Below, one piece after another: positions 46,533-55,536 of a DNA stretch of 64,000 bases. A program made the position numbers and the translations under genes. The notes under the pieces are model-generated. The model did not search any database, was not told the origin of the DNA, and saw only the letters and a list, made by a program, of their open reading frames with translations. Source of the DNA: Pseudoalteromonas luteoviolacea (GTDB lineage Bacteria > Pseudomonadota > Gammaproteobacteria > Enterobacterales > Alteromonadaceae); the NCBI RefSeq assembly GCF_018100925.1, contig NZ_JAGJEH010000011.1:1-64000 (forward strand), in the 5' to 3' direction. Positions within the stretch are counted from its first letter, which is position 1; each line of letters starts with the position of its first letter.

Positions 46533-47363
46533 ATGCGCGAAGCTATAATTGCCGAAATGAAAGTTAAACCTTCTATTAATGTAACCGAAGAGATCACTCG
46601 TCGAGTGCAGTTTATCAAACAGCGTTTGCTTTCAGCACACTGCACCAGCCTAGTCCTTGGGATCAGCGGTGGAGTAGATTCTTCCACGTGCGGTCGTCTT
46701 TGCCAGCTAGCAGTAGATGAATTGAACCAAGAACAACAAGATAAATCTTATCAATTTATCGCTATGCGTCTTCCCTATGGTGTGCAAGCAGATGAAGACG
46801 AGGCACAAATGGCGATGAATTTCATTAAGCCAACTACACGTCTTACCGTCAATATTAAACCTGCCGCCGACGCGATGCATGAGCAAGCTATTCAAGCTAT
46901 GAAAGATGCAGAATTAGCACTCCCAGCACAAACGCAAATTGATTTTGTCAAAGGTAATGTAAAAGCTAGGCAGCGTATGGTTGCTCAGTATGAAATTGCG
47001 GGGCTGAGTGCAGGCTTAGTTGTTGGTACAGACCATAGCGCAGAAAACATCACCGGGTTTTACACCAAGTTCGGTGACGGAGCCTGTGATCTGGCACCAC
47101 TATTTGGACTGTCTAAACGTCAAGTGCGCTCATTGGCTGCACAGTTAGGCGCACCTGCACAGCTTGTCGAAAAAGTGCCAACGGCTGATCTTGAATGTGA
47201 TCGCCCCGGCTTGGCCGACGAAGCTGCGCTCGGCTTAAGTTACGATAATATTGATGACTTTTTAGAGGGTAAACCAGTTTCACAGGAGGTTGAAGAAAGA
47301 CTGATTGCGATTTATCAACGCACTCAGCACAAGCGTCAGCCTATTCCCACCGTATATGACTAA
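46533..47363 (+). CDS. nadE: Ammonia-dependent NAD+ synthetase
   Basis: Amidates nicotinate adenine dinucleotide to NAD+ using ATP and ammonia. The 276-residue protein has the PP-loop ISGGVDSSTCGRL, FVKGNVKARQRMVAQYEIAG, VGTDHSAENITGFYTKFGDG and PTADLECDRPGLADE, all typical of the ammonia-dependent bacterial form (E. coli 275). There is no glutaminase domain. AAGAGG lies upstream of the ATG. It is followed by a hairpin terminator. Confidence 0.95.
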   Translation: MREAIIAEMKVKPSINVTEEITRRVQFIKQRLLSAHCTSLVLGISGGVDSSTCGRLCQLAVDELNQEQQDKSYQFIAMRLPYGVQADEDEAQMAMNFIKPTTRLTVNIKPAADAMHEQAIQAMKDAELALPAQTQIDFVKGNVKARQRMVAQYEIAGLSAGLVVGTDHSAENITGFYTKFGDGACDLAPLFGLSKRQVRSLAAQLGAPAQLVEKVPTADLECDRPGLADEAALGLSYDNIDDFLEGKPVSQEVEERLIAIYQRTQHKRQPIPTVYD

Positions 47364-47384
47364 ACCCTAGTCTAATAAATCCTA

Positions 47385-47416
47385 TTGGGTGCGCTTAGCA
47401 CCCAACGCTATTTTTA
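47385..47416 (+). terminator. Probable terminator of nadE
   Basis: TTGGGTGC and GCACCCAA form a perfect 8-bp stem with a GCTTA loop, 21 nt past the nadE stop. The stem is followed after four bases by ATTTTTATT. Confidence 0.7.
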
Positions 47417-47608
47417 TTCCAGCCGCCACTATTTAACAAAATAGTTACACATCTGTGTACAGCCAATAAAAACTCATGCTAAGTTAGTGATCATAAAGGT
47501 AACTTATCCCGTATTATCTATTATGTGTATCAGCTGGTGGCACTTGACCCATTCAACCTCAAATTTGAATTTGAATGTACCACAAGATACTAATTTTAAA
47601 GGAAACCA

Positions 47609-48316
47609 ATGGAAGCCCCTATTTTAATCACAGGTGGAGCACAGCGTATTGGGCTTGCACTCGCTCGGCACTTCATCGCAGCTAACGTACCACTCATAGT
47701 CACCTATCGAACGCGCCACAATTCGGTGGAAGAATTAGCTGCACAAGGCGTGAAGTGTATACAAGTTGACTTCAACGAACCAAACGCCATCGATACACTT
47801 GTTCATCAAGTCAGTGAGTATACGCCAGCGTTGCGCGCCATAGTGCATAATGCTTCGAGTTGGGATTGTGAAAAACTCAATCCGAATCACGATGCCCTGT
47901 TTGATGATATGATGCGCATACACGCCAAAGTACCCTACTTGCTCAATATGGCGCTGGCCCCGCTACTACAAGCATCACAAGAAGTGACTGACATAATTCA
48001 TATTACGGATTATGTCGCGGAAAAAGGCAGTCCCAAACACATTGCATACGCTGCCAGCAAAGCTGCCTTAGACAATTTAAGTCGCTCTTTTGCAGCCAAA
48101 TATGCGCCTGACATTAAGGTCAATTCAGTGTCGCCATCACTTATTATTTTTAATGAGCACGACGATGAAGCTTATAAAGCCAAAACCCTTAAAAAGTCGC
48201 TCATGGGCATAGAGCCCGGTTGCAAAGAAGTCATTGCAAGTATTGAGCTCTTACTCAACAGCAACTATATAACAGGTAGAACACTCGCCGTTGATGGTGG
48301 CAGGCATTTAAAGTAA
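47609..48316 (+). CDS. folM: Dihydromonapterin reductase FolM
   Basis: SDR that reduces dihydromonapterin to tetrahydromonapterin with NADPH, with side activity on dihydrofolate. The 235-residue protein has LITGGAQRIGLALARHFI (TGxxRxxG typical of FolM/PTR1), HNASSW, and the catalytic YAASKAAL pair. The neighbours folE and folX supply the earlier pterin steps, which makes FolM more likely than a generic SDR. AAAGGAAACCA precedes the ATG. Confidence 0.9.
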   Translation: MEAPILITGGAQRIGLALARHFIAANVPLIVTYRTRHNSVEELAAQGVKCIQVDFNEPNAIDTLVHQVSEYTPALRAIVHNASSWDCEKLNPNHDALFDDMMRIHAKVPYLLNMALAPLLQASQEVTDIIHITDYVAEKGSPKHIAYAASKAALDNLSRSFAAKYAPDIKVNSVSPSLIIFNEHDDEAYKAKTLKKSLMGIEPGCKEVIASIELLLNSNYITGRTLAVDGGRHLK

Positions 48317-48371
48317 GTTTGGGTTTGATGCATTGATTTAAGCCCAAGCACAAATTTTGTGAGTTATTATT

Positions 48372-48929
48372 ATGCATGAAGAATTAAAGAACAGTTACAC
48401 AGAGATCATTAACGCCGTTGGTGAAGACGCAGACAGAGAAGGGCTGTTAGACACGCCTAAGCGTGCGGCCAAAGCGATGGAGTACTTAACTCAAGGTTAT
48501 CGACAAACTTTAGATGAGATAACCAATAATGCGGTGTTCTCATCTGATGCTGACGATATGGTATTGATCCAAGACATCGAATTGTACTCAATGTGTGAAC
48601 ATCATCTGCTCCCTTTTGTTGGCCGTTGCCACATTGCTTACATTCCCAATGGCAAAGTGTTAGGCTTATCTAAATTTGCTCGAATTGTCGACATGTATGC
48701 ACGCCGCTTTCAAATTCAGGAGCAATTGACTCATCAAATTGCCAAAGCTGTTGAAGAAGTGACGGGTGCACGAGGTGTTGGTGTGATTGTCGAAGCAAAA
48801 CATATGTGCATGATGATGCGTGGCGTAGAAAAGCAAAACTCGAAAATGCGCACCTCAGTCATGTTAGGTAACTTCAGAGAGGATGCAAAAACTCGCAATG
48901 AGTTTTTACAACTCGTCAAACACGACTAA
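48372..48929 (+). CDS. folE: GTP cyclohydrolase I
   Basis: Converts GTP to 7,8-dihydroneopterin triphosphate, the first step of folate and monapterin synthesis. The 185-residue protein has DTPKRAAKAMEYLTQGY, the zinc site MCEHHLLPFVGRCHIAY and HMCMMMRGVEKQNSKM, characteristic of the type IA enzyme. It is shorter than E. coli FolE (222), mainly at the N-terminus, as in many bacterial paralogs. A second folE may exist elsewhere. It sits 55 bp after folM and 17 bp before folX. Confidence 0.94.
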   Translation: MHEELKNSYTEIINAVGEDADREGLLDTPKRAAKAMEYLTQGYRQTLDEITNNAVFSSDADDMVLIQDIELYSMCEHHLLPFVGRCHIAYIPNGKVLGLSKFARIVDMYARRFQIQEQLTHQIAKAVEEVTGARGVGVIVEAKHMCMMMRGVEKQNSKMRTSVMLGNFREDAKTRNEFLQLVKHD

Positions 48930-48946
48930 ATTGCAAGGACATGCCA

Positions 48947-49324
48947 ATGATGCATAATGCGATTATCAATATCACCAACCTGAGGCTGCGAACCTTCATC
49001 GGGTTCAATGACGAAGAGCGCGAAAAAAAACAAGACGTGGTTATCAATATTGAGATCCACTACCCCGCTGACACTGAATGTGTTCAGTTAGACGAAGTTG
49101 ATCATGCGCTTAATTATAAAACGATTACCAAATCGGTAATTAAACTCGTTGAGAATGGACACTTTTTACTGTTAGAAAAATTAGTCGCAGATATATTATC
49201 GGAGTGTCACCAGCATCCGGATGTTTCTTTTGCCCGTGTGCGAGTTGATAAACCCCACGCGCTGCGCTTTGCTGACTCTGTATCTTTAACACTAGAATGG
49301 CGCAAGGCACGTAACATAGATTAA
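48947..49324 (+). CDS. folX: Dihydroneopterin triphosphate 2'-epimerase FolX
   Basis: Epimerises dihydroneopterin (triphosphate) to the monapterin form. The protein resembles E. coli FolX closely: NLRLRTFIGFNDEE, QDVVINIEIHYPAD, ALNYKTITK, NGHFLLLEKL and LRFADSVSLTLEW. The tunnel-fold aldolase-type family also contains FolB, but the folM-folE-folX clustering supports FolX. I chose the ATG at 48947 because AAGGA is 7 nt upstream; in-frame ATGs at 48941 and 48950 also exist. The product is 125 aa. Confidence 0.92.
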   Translation: MMHNAIINITNLRLRTFIGFNDEEREKKQDVVINIEIHYPADTECVQLDEVDHALNYKTITKSVIKLVENGHFLLLEKLVADILSECHQHPDVSFARVRVDKPHALRFADSVSLTLEWRKARNID

Positions 49325-49332
49325 AAAGCCCG

Positions 49333-49356
49333 AATGCTCCAGATGGCTGGAGCATT
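49333..49356. terminator. Hairpin between convergent folX and yqaA genes
   Basis: AATGCTCCAG and CTGGAGCATT form a perfect 10-bp stem with an ATGG loop, 8 nt after the folX stop and 10 nt before the yqaA stop. Neither strand has a T-run. Confidence 0.55.
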
Positions 49357-49366
49357 GCCAACAAGC

Positions 49367-49792
49367 TCAAAACAACTCCATGGCCAACGCTATCACCAAG
49401 GCATAGCGAAGCCCTTTTCCAATACTCACCAACAACAAGAATACGCTAAATCTTATTTTAAATACCCCAGCTATTAACGTCAGTGGATCGCCGACAATCG
49501 GCAACCACGCAAACAAGAGGCTAAATGTGCCATAGCGTTGAAAATGCGCTTGTGCCCTCGCCATGCTGCTCTGCGATACCGGAAACCAGCGGCGATGGCT
49601 AAGCAGCTCAACTTGCGTGCCAAGGTAATAATTCACACAACTTCCGAGCACGTTGCCGATGGTTGCGCTACACCAAAGCAAAAATACATGACCAGATTGC
49701 TTAACAACCATACTGGTGAGCAGTAACTCCGATGCCGCAGGTAACAGCGTCGCAGCAATAAATGCGCTGAAAAAAAGACTTAGATAAACCAT
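49367..49792 (-). CDS. yqaA: YqaA-type membrane protein (DedA/SNARE-associated superfamily)
   Basis: The 141-residue inner-membrane protein has about four helices and the family features ATLLPAASELLLTS near the N-terminus, IGNVLGSCVNYYLG, and FAWLPIVGDPLTLIAGVF with re-entrant-loop character. YqaA proteins belong to the VTT/DedA-like group, whose larger members include lipid-carrier transporters. The function of the short YqaA form is unknown. It converges on folX. Confidence 0.87.
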   Translation of the reverse strand: MVYLSLFFSAFIAATLLPAASELLLTSMVVKQSGHVFLLWCSATIGNVLGSCVNYYLGTQVELLSHRRWFPVSQSSMARAQAHFQRYGTFSLLFAWLPIVGDPLTLIAGVFKIRFSVFLLLVSIGKGLRYALVIALAMELF

Positions 49793-49893
49793 AATAAAAA
49801 GACAAAATGTGTTGGAAATACAGCAATCACAAAGCTTGCTATGTGATTAAAAATACGCGTAAATAGGACCAGCCTACCATAAGGAAATCAACA

Positions 49894-50403
49894 ATGATAA
49901 AAAGTCAGCTCACAATCAGTTTTCTCGCCGCCGCATGTCTAACCATAAGCGCATGTGGCACCACTGAATCGACCGCCCCTAACCCGGACTATGAAACCTA
50001 TATTAGCCCAGGCGACATATTTAAACATCTGACATTTAAAGACATCCATGGTCAGCCTATCGATTTGGCTAATGCTCCAGGCAAAAAGCTTGTCATCTTC
50101 TTCGCTACTTGGTGTTCAGACTCACAACGTATGTTTAATGCACTCAACGCTTCTCCTTTAGTCACTGATCACAATCTCACGATTGTCGCAATTGGCCGAG
50201 AAGAAACCTCTGAATCACTTGCACAATTTGCTGTTGACTATAATGTCTCTTTTCCCCTCATCACAGATGAACAGCGCAATGTTTACAGCCAATATGCCAA
50301 TAAAGGGGTGCCTAGACTGATCCTACTTGATGAAAACAACCGAGTCGTTAACACTTTAATTGGTGAAACAGAAAATATAATTGAGCAGGTAAAGTGGAAC
50401 TAA
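49894..50403 (+). CDS. Thioredoxin-fold (TlpA/redoxin) lipoprotein with a CxxS active site
   Basis: The 169-residue lipoprotein has a signal peptide and lipobox TISAC (Cys21). A TlpA/AhpC-like domain follows, with KLVIFFATWCSDSQRMF. The active-site pair is C74 and S77, so it is CxxS instead of CxxC: the resolving cysteine is absent. Such proteins can form mixed disulfides but cannot run the normal two-cysteine cycle. The cis-Pro loop KGVPRLILLD is present. The next gene starts inside its last codons (GTG at 50394), so the two are translationally coupled. Confidence 0.82.
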   Translation: MIKSQLTISFLAAACLTISACGTTESTAPNPDYETYISPGDIFKHLTFKDIHGQPIDLANAPGKKLVIFFATWCSDSQRMFNALNASPLVTDHNLTIVAIGREETSESLAQFAVDYNVSFPLITDEQRNVYSQYANKGVPRLILLDENNRVVNTLIGETENIIEQVKWN

Positions 50404-50861
50404 ACTCAGACGTAGTCAGTATCTTAACTATGGCCAAAGTGATCCAAACCGCTGTAGCCCCAGTCTTTCTATTAACAGGGATCGCCGCATTTTTGGGGGT
50501 TTTATCTAATCGATTAGCGCGTATTACAGACCGAGCACGTTTACTTGATAGAAAGCTCAATGCCAATCAAGATGACACCCTACATTTTACGCTCACCCAA
50601 GAAATGCGCGCTTTGCTAAAGCGCTCTCGCTGCATTCACATCGCTTTTAGCATGAGCGTCCTTAGTGCACTCATGGTGTGTGCAGTGGTCGTCCTACTGT
50701 TTATTTCACACCTCTATACGTGGTCACTTGGAATCACGGTTTCAAGCTGCTTCATTGCTGCCATGCTGCTTTTAATTGGGGCTTTTTTAGCATTGCTCGC
50801 TGAGGTCATGCTGGCAACACGTAGTATGCGGCGCGGTATGATTTTTAAAGATATAGGGTAA
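50394..50861 (+). CDS. DUF2721 membrane protein
   Basis: The 155-residue protein has three predicted membrane helices and matches DUF2721: IQTAVAPVFLLTGIAAFLGV, then NRLARITDRARLLDRKL and a C-terminal ALLAEVMLATRSMR. The family has no known function. The GTG start overlaps the stop of the CxxS lipoprotein gene by 10 bp. An ATG at 50430 inside the frame would cut the conserved N-terminus only slightly. A 254-bp non-coding stretch follows, with a tandem TATATAAGT repeat (50899-50918) and the terminator of the convergent protease gene. Confidence 0.85.
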   Translation: MELNSDVVSILTMAKVIQTAVAPVFLLTGIAAFLGVLSNRLARITDRARLLDRKLNANQDDTLHFTLTQEMRALLKRSRCIHIAFSMSVLSALMVCAVVVLLFISHLYTWSLGITVSSCFIAAMLLLIGAFLALLAEVMLATRSMRRGMIFKDIG

Positions 50862-51042
50862 GCGCTCAATTCAGTCCTTTCCCTATTTTCTGGCGGGTTT
50901 ATATAAGTCTATATAAGTTCCGCTCCCTCCATACAAACTCAGCTATAACTCTCCCTCTCATATAGTGCAGGTGTTGCAGATCCACCATTTCATAGATCTA
51001 GGCTACTGCCCGAGAGTTTCAAAAAGTTATCCTGACTAGAAA

Positions 51043-51072
51043 TAAAAAAACACCGGCTCAAAGCCGGTGTTT
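51043..51072 (-). terminator. Intrinsic terminator of the S8 protease gene
   Basis: AAACACCGGC and GCCGGTGTTT form a 10-bp stem around a TCAAA loop. On the minus strand the stem runs into seven T, 43 nt past the protease stop. The A-rich flank gives some activity in the other direction for the DUF2721 transcript. Confidence 0.87.
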
Positions 51073-51115
51073 ATTATGTTTGATTAGTTATCAGACCTAG
51101 CTGATATCAATCATA

Positions 51116-54100
51116 TTACTTTTGCTTACGGCGACGTAGTGCAGCAAATGGTGCAGCTAGTAGTGTCAACCAAGCTAGTGAACCTGAATCGTCATCGTCG
51201 TCACCATTGTCTTCGCTTACATCAATTAAGCGAACTTCAACGCGAACGTCGTCAGAGTATTTACCTGCCGCATCTTTCGCTGTTACGTCGAAGCTGAACT
51301 GACGGTCAAATTCGAAGTCTAGGTTACCAGCAACGATTAGCTGACCTTGTTCGTTAATCGTGATTAACGTAGTACCCGCTACCATGAACTCAACAACATC
51401 GTTGTCGAAATCAGAGAACGTTAGCTGACCAATTACAGTACCAATTGGGCTATTTTCTTCGATGTTGAAGCTCTGACCTTCTTCGATCATTGGCTTACCT
51501 TCGTACTCGTCTTCTTCAACGTTGAATACGACAGTTACCGCTTCAGACTCAAGGCCATCTGCATCAACCGCAGTTACAGTTACTTCGAAAGACTCACCCA
51601 TGTCAAAGTCAATTTCGCCAGCAACAGTGATGTTACCTTCTGCGTCAATTGCAATTGCATCAGAACCTTCAACTTTGAATGAAGAAACATTGTCGTCTTG
51701 GTCCATGAACTCAAGCATACCAACTTCAGTACCTAGGTCTGCGTTTTCTTCAACGTCAAACTCTTGGCCTTCAGCAACATATGGTGCTTTCTCTGAATCT
51801 TCGTCAACCGCGTTTAACACGTCAACAATGATATTTGTTGGCTCTGACTTGAAGCCTTTTTCATCGTGTGCAACAACAGTTAGTTCAACTGACATTACGC
51901 CTGCATCGTAGTCAAGAGGCTCACCTTCAGCAACAACAACTGAACCGTCTCTGTTTACTGTGATACCTGAGTGTGAACGAGCAACAAGCTCAAACTCAGA
52001 AACCTTAGCAGCACCGTCTTGTTCAACGACTTCTAGCTGACCAATTACATGGCCTACTTCTGCATCTTCAGAAACTTCTAAGTCTGCATCAGCAATCATA
52101 GGTACCACAACTGCTGGTAGCATATCTGCTGTAATATTCGCTAAGATTTGGTCATCTGACGCTAGTGTGAATGGCTTGTAGCTATCAACAAACGCTGATG
52201 CACCCGGTGCTAGAGACTCAACACGGTTACCATCTGCATCAACTAGAGATGCTGGCGCAGTTTCGAATGTAGTGTGACCTGTTAAAGAGTCAGTTACTTC
52301 GAAGATACCTGATTGATAGTTACCAATACCCGCTTGCGCTTCGATCATGATCTTGTCGCCAAGGTTAGACGTGTCTAAACCGATTAGGCTAGTACAACCA
52401 GAGAATGTAATTGTGTTAGTACCACCTTCGTGGAACATAGCTGACAAGAATCTCCACTGATCTTCACCGTCTACAATTGGACCACTCAATGTACGAGCAC
52501 GACCGATAACGGCTGCACTACGACCTACATCGTTGTAGTTTTGTAAGAAGAAATCAGGTACACCATCGTAGTTAACATCTAATGTCATACGGTAACCCGC
52601 TTGACGGTGCATTGTTAGCTCATCACGTAGTGCCATTGAAGCCGTGAACAATGCGCCAGAAGCACATGAATCGCTACCGTATACGTTGAATGACGTGCTT
52701 AGGATATTGAATTGCTTGTCTTCTGCAGATGCTTCTTCACCTACTGCAACCAACTGATCTGTTACAACGTTAAAGGTTGTGAAACCGTTGTTTGTTACTT
52801 GAATGCGCTTGTCGCCTTCTTCAAGTACAGATACTTCAACACCTTCATTTGCACGTGGTAATACATGGTAAACCATGTGGATGTCATGATCGCCATCTAG
52901 AGATTGGTCATCAAAAATTAGTGCACCGTCTAGCTCAGAAAGAGTCAACGCCGCCGCACGTGCAGTTAGGTCATTTGCACCTTGTGGGTTAGGTAGGCTC
53001 CATGCAGGCAGTTTACTTGGGTCAATTGTTAACTCAACTTGGAAAGAAGCAGTTTCACCAGCAGCAACTGTAACTGACGCAGGGAATTTCCAGCTTGTTG
53101 CACCTAGATCTGTATCACTTGTGTAGCGATCTTCAGTACGTAAGTTATATGTTTTCGCTTCAGTGTGGAAGTTCTTAACATATACAGTCTTAGTATAAGT
53201 TGTTGTTTCTTCTAAGACGTCAAAACCAAATGAAAGTGCAGCTTGAATTGTGTCATAGTCATCATGGTGTACCCATGCAACAGTTTGTGAATCAACTGCC
53301 TTCTTAACATCAACAAGACCGGCACCGATTAAGCTGATTGGCGCTAGTTCTGTTTCCGCATTTAGTGATTTTGGCTCCATGAATACATTAAGGTTTGCAG
53401 TATTCATTAGTACCGCTTTCACTTGTGCAGCACTTAGCTCAGGACGCGCTTCACGTACTAGTGCAACAGCACCTGCAGTGATTGGGCCAGAGAAAGAAGT
53501 ACCTGTCGCACCAGCTAGCTGGTCAAGTGTACCTGTTGCAGCAACCTGGATGTTAACACCTGGCGCTGTAATTTCTGGCTTAAGTAGGCCATCCATTGAA
53601 GGACCACGAGAAGAGAAATCAGCCACACTGTCAATTGCAACGTGTGATTCAATACCAAAGTTAAACGTTGGTTGGTTACCAGCTGCCAATACCGCTTTAA
53701 TTGCAGTACCTGTATCTAGAGATACAGAAATAGTTGGTACAGTTACCGCGTCACTTGAACCACCAAGACCTGGCGCACCACCTTCAACATTGTTAGCAAT
53801 GATAACGTATTTTGCACCTTTAGCTTGGGCATTCAATGCTTTGTCAACAAATGCACATGCACCACGGTCAATCAGTACCGCTTTACCTGTGAAGTCCATG
53901 CCTTCAAATGGATTTAACACTTCACCTTCGTTATCTGGATCAGGGATGTTACAACCATTTTGATTTGCTTCAGGGTAAACAAGTTCTGTATCTGTGTTAG
54001 TGAATGAGAACGGGTCTTGTGGACCAAAGCTCGCAGTACCTACATCGATACGTTCGCCATTTAAAGTACCAACTGCAAATAGGTCAGGTAGTACAGGGTG

Positions 54101-55174
54101 ACCCATTGCACCTACAGATAGAGCATTTGGAGTCGTGCTTGGACCGCCGATACGGAATGGGTGGTTACCATCGTTACCCGCTGAGATAACAACGTTAGTA
54201 CCCATTTTAACTGCTTGATGGATTAGGAATTGCGTACCGTCTTCACGATCTGTAGAACCGAACTCACCACCTAGTGACATATTGATTACATCAACGCGGT
54301 CGCTGATATCACCGTCACCATTAGGGTCCATTGCCGCTTCTAGTGCACCGAGCTGAGCTGCAAATGGACAACCGCCACCACACACTGAGTAAACGTAAAG
54401 TTCAACATCAGGAGCAATACCCGTTACAGAGTGAGATACAGACGTACCATGAGATGTTGGTGCGTCATCTTCAGTTGGGTTAGCTGGATCGTTTTCAATC
54501 GGGTCAGCATCGTTACGCATAAAGTCGTAACCGCCAACAACTTGACCTTGTGGCCATGTTACCGCTGCAGGATCTGCCTGTGCTGCGTCATACGCTTCTT
54601 GTGTACCCGCGCCGCCAAATACTTTGTGCGTGTAGTCAATACCTGTATCTAGTACAGCCACTTTTTGGCCAGTACCAGTGAAACCTGCAGTGTTAATAGG
54701 TGCAGCTTGGATGTAATTGTTTGCATCAGCAACATGTAGCTCATAGTCATATAGAGGTAAGATGCGCGCTACATTGTTATTCTTTTTAATCTTTTCAAGT
54801 GCTTCATCTGACGCTTCAACAATCAGTGTAGATGCTAATAGTTTAGTAGAACCAACAACTTTGATGTCTGCATTTAGGCTTGCTAAATCACGTTTAACTG
54901 TTGTTTGTAACGTCTCTACAGATGCAACCGTTTGGCGTGCATCACTTACTGAGTAATTACCACGCTCCATTAGGTTTGCAGCAGTTTCTTGCTTTAACAC
55001 GACTAAGAAAGCTTCAGCTCTGTTTTCTTGCTTTGCAGATAGCTCTACTTTTGCTACTTCTGTGTTAATTGAACGAGTGTTGGTCTCTAATGTCGCAGCA
55101 CTTACTGATGCTGCTGAAAGAGCACCTGAGACAGCCATAGCTACCGCTGTCGCTTTAAATGAATACTTGGCCAT
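51116..55174 (-). CDS. Secreted subtilisin-like S8 serine protease with cadherin-like repeats and GlyGly-CTERM-like tail
   Basis: Large extracellular protease of 1352 residues. Signal peptide (1-27), inhibitor I9-type propeptide (about 50-147) and a subtilase domain with AVLDTGIDYTH (D176), TSHGTSVSH (H242), the oxyanion Asn in ISAGNDG (N334) and GTSFSGPITAG (S560). A PA domain is inserted at about 395-515. Beta-sandwich regions follow, then three cadherin-like repeats (about 1080-1330) rich in Asp/Glu (for example VEENADLGTEVG and IEENSPIGTVIG). The C-terminus is DDDDDSGSLAWLTLLAAPFA then RRRKQK, the layout of a GlyGly-CTERM sorting signal cut by rhombosortase, although SGS replaces the usual glycine pair. 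Confidence 0.93.
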   Translation of the reverse strand: MAKYSFKATAVAMAVSGALSAASVSAATLETNTRSINTEVAKVELSAKQENRAEAFLVVLKQETAANLMERGNYSVSDARQTVASVETLQTTVKRDLASLNADIKVVGSTKLLASTLIVEASDEALEKIKKNNNVARILPLYDYELHVADANNYIQAAPINTAGFTGTGQKVAVLDTGIDYTHKVFGGAGTQEAYDAAQADPAAVTWPQGQVVGGYDFMRNDADPIENDPANPTEDDAPTSHGTSVSHSVTGIAPDVELYVYSVCGGGCPFAAQLGALEAAMDPNGDGDISDRVDVINMSLGGEFGSTDREDGTQFLIHQAVKMGTNVVISAGNDGNHPFRIGGPSTTPNALSVGAMGHPVLPDLFAVGTLNGERIDVGTASFGPQDPFSFTNTDTELVYPEANQNGCNIPDPDNEGEVLNPFEGMDFTGKAVLIDRGACAFVDKALNAQAKGAKYVIIANNVEGGAPGLGGSSDAVTVPTISVSLDTGTAIKAVLAAGNQPTFNFGIESHVAIDSVADFSSRGPSMDGLLKPEITAPGVNIQVAATGTLDQLAGATGTSFSGPITAGAVALVREARPELSAAQVKAVLMNTANLNVFMEPKSLNAETELAPISLIGAGLVDVKKAVDSQTVAWVHHDDYDTIQAALSFGFDVLEETTTYTKTVYVKNFHTEAKTYNLRTEDRYTSDTDLGATSWKFPASVTVAAGETASFQVELTIDPSKLPAWSLPNPQGANDLTARAAALTLSELDGALIFDDQSLDGDHDIHMVYHVLPRANEGVEVSVLEEGDKRIQVTNNGFTTFNVVTDQLVAVGEEASAEDKQFNILSTSFNVYGSDSCASGALFTASMALRDELTMHRQAGYRMTLDVNYDGVPDFFLQNYNDVGRSAAVIGRARTLSGPIVDGEDQWRFLSAMFHEGGTNTITFSGCTSLIGLDTSNLGDKIMIEAQAGIGNYQSGIFEVTDSLTGHTTFETAPASLVDADGNRVESLAPGASAFVDSYKPFTLASDDQILANITADMLPAVVVPMIADADLEVSEDAEVGHVIGQLEVVEQDGAAKVSEFELVARSHSGITVNRDGSVVVAEGEPLDYDAGVMSVELTVVAHDEKGFKSEPTNIIVDVLNAVDEDSEKAPYVAEGQEFDVEENADLGTEVGMLEFMDQDDNVSSFKVEGSDAIAIDAEGNITVAGEIDFDMGESFEVTVTAVDADGLESEAVTVVFNVEEDEYEGKPMIEEGQSFNIEENSPIGTVIGQLTFSDFDNDVVEFMVAGTTLITINEQGQLIVAGNLDFEFDRQFSFDVTAKDAAGKYSDDVRVEVRLIDVSEDNGDDDDDSGSLAWLTLLAAPFAALRRRKQK

Positions 55175-55536
55175 AGTTTCCCCTAGGACTTGTTGTTTAA
55201 TTTGGTGTTTATTTATATTTAGAGAGTAGAATCATTCATCAATATAATGTGACTACATGGTTAATTGCAATAATGGAAATACAATTAAGTTACATTTTTT
55301 GAACTTTAATTTTATTCAACACCGTAACATGTTGTTTTAAAAGAAAAATCAACAATGTGAAGAAAAGTAAACAGATCTAAATTAAATTTACTGTAAATGA
55401 GCCACTAATTTGGACCCATAAAGTAAACAGTTTGTTTTCACTTTGTACCGCTTGCTCCACCGTTGAACTCAGAATCTTGCTAAATCCTATTGAAACCCTT
55501 AAAAAGGGATAGAATTATTTATTTAAGGGGCAACTT
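55175..55536. other. Non-coding divergent region between the S8 protease and cytochrome c' genes
   Basis: 362 bp of AT-rich sequence that must hold the promoters of both flanking genes. Near the cytochrome gene a small inverted repeat, CCCTT/AAGGG (55496-55508), lies about 30 bp before the AAGGGG Shine-Dalgarno. I see no ORF with a ribosome-binding site, no RNA gene and no clear -35/-10 pair. Confidence 0.5.

Noticed and set aside
50897..50920. Tandem TATATAAGT repeat after the DUF2721 gene
   Set aside because: Only two short copies in AT-rich sequence; expected by chance at this composition.
53379..53963. 194-codon open frame on the plus strand opposite the S8 protease gene
   Set aside because: It is the mirror of a strong protease coding frame, has no homology-like motifs and no ribosome-binding site.
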